This document shows positions 57,311 through 64,000 of a stretch of 64,000 bases of DNA, one piece after another; position 1 is the stretch's first letter; each line of letters opens with the position of its first letter. Below the pieces are notes generated by a model. The model was not told where the DNA came from, ran no database searches, and was given only the letters and a program-made list of their open reading frames with translations. Location: positions 5,931,140 to 5,995,139 of the forward strand of contig NC_043742.1 of the NCBI RefSeq assembly GCF_004337985.1, read 5' to 3'. A program made the position numbers and the translations under genes. This stretch comes from Pyricularia pennisetigena (taxonomy: Eukaryota > Ascomycota > Sordariomycetes > Magnaporthales > Pyriculariaceae).

Positions 57311-58767
57311 ACGGATCTGAAGATCCTAATGCTGTGCCGTTGGCTAAAAATAGTATCCTGGCCCATGCCGGCAACTTTCTACCAAACATGAGAAAGAAGC
57401 CTGTGGGCATCACGTAACCCACCGAGGAAATATGGTTGTTGTGTTGTATCAGAATCAAGAATGCCAACTTCTCCTCCCGCTTTCCGTACTTTTTAGCATA
57501 ATGGCTCCAGTATGCTCATCCGCAAAAGTTTATACCTCTGATTTACATAGTCTAGAGTCAACTTACTCTACGTACGGCATGATTTTTGGCTGTTTGAATG
57601 GAGGGGGGGCCACGCGGACTTTGCTTCTCGTGATTCTCTACCACACCCCCGTTCAAAGCAAAGCAAAAGCATATGCAAGTTGGGTTCGTCTCTTTTTTTT
57701 TTCTTGGGTTGCCATTTTGGCGCCGACTCTAGCGTCTGGGGCTGTCTTCTTTTTTTTTTTTCTTTTTTTCTTTTCTTTCTTGGTGTTGTTCTTGTCTCGC
57801 TTTGAAAAAGGCTGCCTTTCCCGCGGCAGTGTGTGATGATCCTTCTTTAATTTCATGTAACATGGCCCGGCAGCCAGCCCCCCGCAAAACCCACCCGTTG
57901 GATCGCCAACAAAGAACACCAGGTGACAGAGTTGCTTGCTGTGTTGGCCGGGTTTTGTGTGGCTGTAGTTTTGTATGCAACGGTAGAGAAAGACTTGATA
58001 TGAGTTCGTCATTCAAAAGCATAAAAAATAGAAAAGAAAAAAAAAAATGCAAGCAACAATAAATATCCCCGTTCGCATGATGGTTCTTCTCTTGCCGTCG
58101 CTGTATGGTAGATGGGTGGTAAAATTCAGCCACTGCCCACGTAAGCGTCCAACAACGAACGCGTCCCTGCATTGCCCAAATGTTTGTGCGGCGTGGGCAG
58201 TGTTCACAAAAATAAAATAAAATAAAAATGTCCTAGACTTCGCATAAGGCGACAGTCCGTCCGATGACTTGATTCGCCCTGGTGGGAAGTGAGTGGGCGG
58301 CGGACACAAAGTATAGGACCTAGTCGGTAGGCATCTGTAACCTCGCATTAGGTGCCTACTATCAATCCAGCTAGACCGATGTCTCGGGGAGGCTGACGGC
58401 GGGCTGGAAACTAAAAAGGACCTTGAGGCGCGAATTTTGGTAGGGGCGGGGGGGCGGAGACCAGTGAGTGCTCAGGCTGCCGTGATTGGCGCTCTAGCTG
58501 GGTGGGGGTGGGCTTGCACCGTAGCATGGGTTCCCCCCCTGTCCATCTACCGAGAAAATACTATAGTATATGATAGAGGGAGGGAGGCCAAGGGGACCCT
58601 ACCCCCTGATGATCCGAAAAGATGCTGTCAAGTTTGAGATACCGTCCTTGGTGGTTTGAGGACACCCCCACATTCAAGGTAAGGTACACTACCCCCGGGG
58701 GGGTCATTTACCAACATGTTCACGGTTCAAACCTGAAGGTGTGGGTAATAAGGACCTGATCGTTACA

Positions 58768-58769
<2 letters not shown>

Positions 58770-58798
<29 letters not shown>
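58770..58798. repeat. Poly(T) run of 29 bases
   Basis: Twenty-nine consecutive T about 470 bases upstream of the PLC-like gene. Poly(dT) tracts in fungal promoters tend to exclude nucleosomes. Confidence 0.9.
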
Positions 58799-59272
58799 GA
58801 CGTAAGGGTACTGTAGTATGTGGCTTGGTCCTCTCTTGTTGTATTCGTCTCTTCATTTCTTCCCACTTTCCCCTTGTGATCTCCACAAACATCTGCTCGT
58901 CTCTTTTTTTTTTTTTTTGTGCCCTTTCCGCATTGGTCTCTTCTCTTTCTTGCATTTTTCACCCTTGTTTGGTCTTTTTTGTATTATTTTATACTTTCCT
59001 GCCCTTCTCGCTGCTTATTCCGTCGTTCAGTTTCTGTCATACTTTGTTGTAACGTTTCCGCCCGGTGCCCGTTCCGAGGTTTGAAACCATCCAAAAGACA
59101 AAACGATTCATATATATTAGGGGAGGAAAAAAAAAAAAGCCGGCCTTTTCTCGCCTGTCGCCTACAAACAAACAAAAGAATATTATTATCACCAGCTTGA
59201 CTCAGGAAGTAAATACTTTGAAAAAAAAAAGAAAAGAAAAGTAAAAACAACAAAAAAAAGAGGTACGGCAGT

Positions 59273-60418
59273 ATGGGCTTCTCAGTATGGTCTGCCATGA
59301 CGGCAGTCCTGGGGCTGTCGGCAGCAGTGGTATCGGCCGGAGCTACCCCCAGCAGGCACACGGCGAGGGCCGACGCGGCCTGCAACAACTCTCCGGAGCT
59401 GTGCTCGAGGGCGTACAACAAGATCACACACATGGGCGCCCACGACAGCCCGTTCCTCCGCGACGCGTCGACGGGCAACTCGATCGCGGGCAACCAGTTC
59501 TTCAACGCGACCGTGGCCCTCTCGGCCGGCCTGAGGCTGCTGCAGGGCCAGGTCCACAACGTCAACGGCACCCTGCGGCTCTGCCACTCGGACTGCTCGC
59601 TGCTCGACGCCGGCCCGCTGGAGGACTGGCTCGCCAAGGTCAAGGCCTGGATGGACGACCACCCAAACGACGTCGTCACCGTGCTGCTGGTCAACTCGGC
59701 CAAGATGGACGTCGCAAAGTTCGGTGCCGCCTTTGAGGCCTCGGGCATAGCAAAGTACGGCTACAAGCCCGCGTCCACCACGGCCCCGACGGGCGACTGG
59801 CCGACCCTCCAGGCCATGATCGACGCCGGCACGCGCCTCGTGTCCTTCATCGCTTCCATCGACGCGAGCCCCGCCTACCCTTACCTGCTCTCCGAGTTCT
59901 CGTACGTCTTCGAGACCGAGTTCATGGTCACGACCCCGACCGGCTTCAACTGCAGCCGGGGCCGGCCCGCGGCCGCCGGCACCGCCGCCAACGCCATCGC
60001 CAAGAACTTCATCCCGCTCATGAACCACTTCAAGTACGACAGCCTCACCAGCAGCATCCAGGTCCCCGCCGTCGGCGACATCAACTCGACCAACTCGCCC
60101 GACGCCGCCCAGCCGGGCTCCTTGCGCCTGCACGCCGACACGTGCAAGAGGGAGTGGGGCGTCGTCCCCGTCCTGGTCCTCGTCGACTTTTGGGACAAGG
60201 GGCCCTCCATCCAGGTCGCCGACGCCATGAACGCCATCACCCCGACGGGGAGGACCCTGCCGTCGACCGCCGATGGAGCTGGAACTGGCAACAAGGGCAG
60301 CACTACTACCGGGTCCTCCACCGGCCGGAGCGACGGGAGCAGCACCAAGGAGCCCAGGCTGGGCTTGGGCACCGGCGCCCTAGTGGCTTTCATGGCGGCT
60401 GCCGTACTCATGTTTTGA
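59273..60418 (+). CDS. Secreted PLC-like phosphodiesterase, probably GPI-anchored
   Basis: This belongs to the fungal PLC-like phosphodiesterases with a PI-PLC X-type TIM barrel. The gene is one exon of 381 residues. A signal peptide covers about residues 1-23 (hydrophobic core [13 protein letters not shown]). The barrel shows [11 protein letters not shown] (His53, His57) and [16 protein letters not shown] (His105), the usual His pair region of this family, then VVTVLLVNS. Paired cysteines fit an extracellular protein. The C-terminus has a Ser/Thr/Gly linker (about 335-355) followed by a hydrophobic end ([17 protein letters not shown]), the pattern of a GPI-attachment signal. The third position G/C bias is strong. 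Lipid activity is not proven for this branch, and the substrate is unknown. Confidence 0.85.
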   Translation: MGFSVWSAMTAVLGLSAAVVSAGATPSRHTARADAACNNSPELCSRAYNKITHMGAHDSPFLRDASTGNSIAGNQFFNATVALSAGLRLLQGQVHNVNGTLRLCHSDCSLLDAGPLEDWLAKVKAWMDDHPNDVVTVLLVNSAKMDVAKFGAAFEASGIAKYGYKPASTTAPTGDWPTLQAMIDAGTRLVSFIASIDASPAYPYLLSEFSYVFETEFMVTTPTGFNCSRGRPAAAGTAANAIAKNFIPLMNHFKYDSLTSSIQVPAVGDINSTNSPDAAQPGSLRLHADTCKREWGVVPVLVLVDFWDKGPSIQVADAMNAITPTGRTLPSTADGAGTGNKGSTTTGSSTGRSDGSSTKEPRLGLGTGALVAFMAAAVLMF

Positions 60419-61064
60419 TTTTTTTTTTTCTTTTCTTTTTTTTTCTCTTTTGATATCTTATTTTGTATACATGATGATTCCGGAACTGGCTTTGCGTCTT
60501 CCTTTTGTCAGACTAAATATCCGACACAGATTTAGCATAGCGATGGCGTTTTGAATTTGATTTGTCATTATTTTTGATTCTTTGCTTTTTTTTTTTTTTT
60601 TTTAATAATATTTCCTCTCCTTTTGCCATTGTATCCTGTGACTATACCACTGTAGACTCCTTCAATGAGCTTTGTATCGTGTTGCAACACCAGTAATTAT
60701 ACGGTCAAGGTCGATCCCTATTTCGCGTTCACCGCAGGCTAGTATAGAAATAAATTACGAGATTTTTGGTTGGCTGGCGTGGCTTGAAACGTTGGACGAC
60801 GTCCGGTTGGGCCTTTCGGCTAAGGAAGCAAAGTGGTTATCCTAGACTGGAATCCATCGCGCACACATAGCCACTGACTGTTGATCCTTATACTCAAATT
60901 CAACCTTCCAAGGAATGCCCTTCCACAAGGAAGAAGAAAATCAAGAAATCGGAGACCCGTCGTCCCCATAAATGACGAACCAATCCAGAAAGCAACAAGG
61001 AATGCCCTCCAACTACGCTAGAGCCATATTGCATGCATGCAGATTTAAATGGGCATCATTCAGA
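60419..61064. other. Convergent 3' interval
   Basis: The PLC-like gene and the 61065 gene converge here. T-rich tracts occur at 60419-60448 and a T19 run at 60585-60603, in line with 3' untranslated sequence. No gene is recognised. Confidence 0.5.
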
Positions 61065-63905
61065 TCATTCTTCCTCTGACACGTCCGAGTCCTCGTCCTC
61101 CATGTCTTGTAATTCCTGCCCAAGGAGCCGCTGCTGCTCTCCCTCCGTGGCAATGTCGCCTGCATTACTATCCCGCTGCTGAGCTTGCTGGTGGTTTATC
61201 TCTGCCGCAGTCAACTCATGGTCAACAGCTTTTTCTTGTTTTCGCAACCGGGACTTCTTTCTTTTCAGCTCCTCCAACTTCTTCGTCTCCTTTCTGGCTT
61301 CCTCCCGTTGCAGCATAGCCTTCCTCTGGTCTCGCTTCTCATTCACCTCCTCTTCGAGTTCTTCAGTATTGTCAATCAACCCCTCTCCAACTAGCAATGG
61401 CCCGATCAGTTCCGTCTTCTTGACAAATATCTGAAGGTGACGAAAGCCGAGAGGCAACCTGTACGCTGGATGGTTGTTGAAGTAGTATCTAGAATCTGGC
61501 ATAGTCAAGTCAATGCCCTTTCGGGCGGCCTCGGCGACGGGGTTGATCTGGTTGTCACGCAAAAAGTCGGAAAGTCCACCTTGGCGGCATGTGCATGACG
61601 GATGGGTGCAGCAATTCAGGCTGATGAGATTATTCATCCCAAGAAATACACGATAGGCCTCGATATTCGCCTCCCGGAGAGTCGTAAAGGATGCTACCAT
61701 TTCGTGATGGTAGGTGATATTTTCTGTGTTCTGATCAAACCAATCTCCCTCTTCGTCGTGCTCCTCTTCCACGCTCTCGTCCTCCTCTACTTCCAATTCG
61801 TCCTCTCCAGAATGATGACCCGTAGTATCCTCGGACTGTCCAATCGTTATAGCGGGTTCGGTTATAGCAGGTTCCTTTGTCGTCAGAGTATCGCCGTTGG
61901 TTGCTCTGTTATGCGCCCCGTCGTCACTCTCAGAGTCAGAGTCGTCAACCTCATCTTCGCTCTCATGCTCAGCGGTCGTGGTGGGTTTCAGGCTACAGCT
62001 TGCTTCCTCGTCTTGGCCCTCTTCGTCTGCCGCCTGATCCTCCATATCAGCCACATAGCGCCTATATAAGTTCCTTGGCAACGGACTGACAACGCTGGAT
62101 AACACCTTCCTTTCAGAATCGGTTATCTGGCCGGCCATGAGGAGCGATGTCGCTTCTTTTGTCAGAGGCGTCAAGGGTGGAGGTGGCCTCTGAGTGTCGC
62201 ATTTTCGGGCGTTTTGGTCAATCGTGAAGACGGCCCAAACAACAAACTGCACGGGCGTGAAAGCGGCCTTTGCCTGTTTTGAGAGCTTTCTCCCCCTGTG
62301 CATGCTGGGCTGCACCTCTCCCGCCTGCATCTCGACGAAGTCTACGATGACAGAATGTTTCTTGCCGTTACTGAAAACCCGATGGCCTTCAAATAAGCCG
62401 CCCCTCTTATCGTCGAAGACCATTTTCATTTCTGTGAGCTGACTGCCTTCCCCGGCCTGTCGGAGAACAGGATCATTCTCGTTGAGGAAGACAGCTTGGG
62501 CATGATCATTGGCGCTTTCCTTCTCGAGAAAGGTCTTCTCCTCTTCGACATACCGCTCTTCAGCCTCTTCAGGCTCGATATACGGATAGGTCTTGATCAC
62601 TCTGTAAGCGAAGATTCGACGACCTGGCTCCAGTCCGCAGAGAGGCTTCGTCAGTCTTGTCTGTTTACGTATGGCTTCTACCTCATTATTTAATTCTGCA
62701 CTGTTGTCGTGATGCAGCTCTCCTGGCCGGTTCTTGTAGGCGTTCTTGGCGGCGCGCTCTTCCTTGCGTTTGAAGAGCTCCAATTGCTTATTACTCTCCA
62801 AGGCGTCGATTCGCTGCTGTATTTCATCCGCTGGCAGATCGGGATGAGCACTTGTGATATCCAGACGAAACTTCTCCTGGCGCTTCCGAGACTTGATGTC
62901 ATCTTGCATCGCCTGTTTGTCTCTGATTTCATGCCACGATTGCTCCGATCTAGTTGTCACTGTCCTCTTCATCTGTCGTCTGCGTTGACTGGACTGAGAC
63001 GTCAGTCTATGTTGAACAGGAGCCGCTGTTTGCTGCAGGACCAACAAGGCAGCCTCCTTGCCCATCGGACGAGTGGGTTGCTGAGTGGTAGGGACTGCAG
63101 GCTTTGTGATGGGCCGCGAGCCTTGGAAACCAGTTATATCAATAGGCTTGCTCGTTCCTTTGGCACCGATATGGGTAGTGATAGCAGGCAAAGATTTTTG
63201 GGAGGGGCGTGCCGCAAGTCGGGGTAGTGTAAGTTGCTGGCTCACTACATTTGGCTGTTCATCAACTGTGTTCGCTCCCGACGTTTTGGCAGTGGTGCTG
63301 TTCGTGTTCGCTATTGATGAATTCTCAGTCAACAGCCCATGTTTGGACATGGAGTCTCTCTTGGACACTGTCGCATCCAGGATGGAAACAGTACCAGTTA
63401 TGAAATTAGTGCTGTCCGTTTGCGAACGATCTCGGTAGTCTCCGGCCACTTGACTAGGGTGCTTTGAATACGCGCTATGCTGTCCGGATGCAACGCCCTG
63501 TGACGATGCCGTCTGGTTTTTTGGGGAATAAGCTTGCTGCCTGGCCATCTCTGCCGGTTCCTCGTCATCACTGAGTACAATGACATCGTGAATTGTTAAA
63601 TCAGTACTGGCACGCTGCCCAGAACCCGACTGTGCGGTAGTATAATGACCAGCTTCGGTACGAGTATGTCCTGACCTGTTTGCAGCTTTCCCAGGATCGT
63701 CTCGGAGTGAGCTCTGGGAGCTATTTCCCTTGGATATAGATGGAGATGCCAACTCTGGGTATTGGTCTGCAGTGTGCACGCCATTCATCGAGGCGGCGGA
63801 CTTTGGTGTCGGCAGCTGGCAAACAACTTTGCTTATCTCTGTGCCGTTGAAGGTCTTGTGGGTTGGTGTCGTAATGATAGGAGCAGGACGGGGTCGAGAC
63901 GCCAT
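61065..63905 (-). CDS. Unrecognised charged protein of 946 residues
   Basis: I do not recognise this protein. It is one uninterrupted minus-strand exon starting MASRPRPAPIITTP. The first 300 residues or so are disordered (Ser, Thr, Gln, Pro). A charged helical part (about 320-420) contains KFRLDITSAHPDLPADEIQQ. Next comes a likely folded part (about 430-560) with CGLEPGRRIFAYRVIKTYPY and GGLFEGHRVFSNGKKHSVIVDFVEM. A very acidic stretch spans about 640-740. A second folded part follows, with a cysteine cluster NCCTHPSCTCRQGG near 763-776 that could bind metal. The C-terminus is a long Glu/Lys/Arg coiled coil and an acidic end (DEDSDVSEEE). The layout suggests a nuclear or chromatin-related protein, but that is a guess. 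Open length and coherent composition make a real gene very likely. Confidence 0.7.
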   Translation of the reverse strand: MASRPRPAPIITTPTHKTFNGTEISKVVCQLPTPKSAASMNGVHTADQYPELASPSISKGNSSQSSLRDDPGKAANRSGHTRTEAGHYTTAQSGSGQRASTDLTIHDVIVLSDDEEPAEMARQQAYSPKNQTASSQGVASGQHSAYSKHPSQVAGDYRDRSQTDSTNFITGTVSILDATVSKRDSMSKHGLLTENSSIANTNSTTAKTSGANTVDEQPNVVSQQLTLPRLAARPSQKSLPAITTHIGAKGTSKPIDITGFQGSRPITKPAVPTTQQPTRPMGKEAALLVLQQTAAPVQHRLTSQSSQRRRQMKRTVTTRSEQSWHEIRDKQAMQDDIKSRKRQEKFRLDITSAHPDLPADEIQQRIDALESNKQLELFKRKEERAAKNAYKNRPGELHHDNSAELNNEVEAIRKQTRLTKPLCGLEPGRRIFAYRVIKTYPYIEPEEAEERYVEEEKTFLEKESANDHAQAVFLNENDPVLRQAGEGSQLTEMKMVFDDKRGGLFEGHRVFSNGKKHSVIVDFVEMQAGEVQPSMHRGRKLSKQAKAAFTPVQFVVWAVFTIDQNARKCDTQRPPPPLTPLTKEATSLLMAGQITDSERKVLSSVVSPLPRNLYRRYVADMEDQAADEEGQDEEASCSLKPTTTAEHESEDEVDDSDSESDDGAHNRATNGDTLTTKEPAITEPAITIGQSEDTTGHHSGEDELEVEEDESVEEEHDEEGDWFDQNTENITYHHEMVASFTTLREANIEAYRVFLGMNNLISLNCCTHPSCTCRQGGLSDFLRDNQINPVAEAARKGIDLTMPDSRYYFNNHPAYRLPLGFRHLQIFVKKTELIGPLLVGEGLIDNTEELEEEVNEKRDQRKAMLQREEARKETKKLEELKRKKSRLRKQEKAVDHELTAAEINHQQAQQRDSNAGDIATEGEQQRLLGQELQDMEDEDSDVSEEE

Positions 63906-64000
63906 ATTGCTCTCTGATGCGTTATCGGTGTCCCGTGAGCCGTGTGTCCGACCGTGTGACTGAATTGTATCGGTGAATCCCCTCGCAGATGCTCCGTGAT
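63906..64000. other. Upstream of the 61065 gene, window edge
   Basis: Only 95 bases remain beyond the start codon of the minus-strand gene. They should be its leader or promoter. An upstream exon outside the window cannot be excluded. Confidence 0.4.

Larger units (their letters stand above)
56819..59272. other. 2.4-kb interval rich in simple repeats
   Basis: It lies between CDC37 and the PLC-like gene, both on the plus strand. It contains G14 (57122-57135), a (CAGG)n patch (57252-57272), a (TG)n patch (57286-57310), T29 (58770-58798), and T-rich tracts around 57748-57780 and 58902-58918. No protein or RNA gene is recognised. The last 300 bases are probably the leader of the PLC-like gene, with A-rich stretches just before the start. 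Confidence 0.5.

Noticed and set aside
59282..60133. Minus-strand frame of 283 residues opposite the PLC-like gene
   Set aside because: GC-rich antisense shadow with Arg/Gly/Val-rich composition, while the plus strand carries a clear family match with signal peptide.

Overview
This is nuclear DNA of a filamentous ascomycete, most likely a Sordariomycete (order not determined). The genes are single-copy housekeeping genes of Pezizomycotina type. Introns are mostly 45-230 bases with gtatgt/gtgagt donors, CTRAC-like branch points and yag acceptors. Intergenic DNA is rich in A and T homopolymers and in short tracts of the CCTTACCT/TAGGTA kind. I see no transposon, rRNA, tRNA, CRISPR array or virus-derived sequence. 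There is one assembly gap of 87 N.

I support seventeen protein genes and worked out exon structures by splice phase. Region 1-11 kb: ARL1 (-), ribosomal protein eL39 (+), SKP1 (-), the GPI mannosyltransferase SMP3 (+), and the convergent mitochondrial pair PET100 (+) and a YebC/TACO1-type factor (-). Region 11-20 kb: a 2,099-residue HEAT-repeat protein of the LAA1/HEATR5 family (+) and an unrecognised 343-residue protein (+). Region 20-36 kb: a CAS1-type polysaccharide O-acetyltransferase (+), a PUF3-type RNA-binding protein (-), a long gene-poor stretch, and a small single-pass membrane protein (+). Region 36-45 kb: GPI13 (+) and cohesin SMC3 (-), facing each other across the N gap. Region 45-64 kb: MOT1 (+), CDC37 (+), a secreted, probably GPI-anchored PLC-like phosphodiesterase (+), and an unrecognised 946-residue charged protein (-).

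Functional themes: SMP3 and GPI13 act at neighbouring steps of GPI-anchor assembly, and the PLC-like protein has the look of a product of that pathway. PET100 and the TACO1-like gene both bear on cytochrome c oxidase. ARL1 and LAA1 both act at the trans-Golgi. These links are inference from family knowledge; the genes do not form an operon-like unit.

I found no clearly new multi-gene system. The best leads are the unrecognised proteins at 61065-63905 and 18496-19694, a membrane protein with two LPxY motifs that may be a ubiquitin-ligase adaptor, unusual splice sites (a GC-AG intron and two inferred AAG acceptors), very small first exons, and a 60-base poly(A) tract upstream of PUF3.
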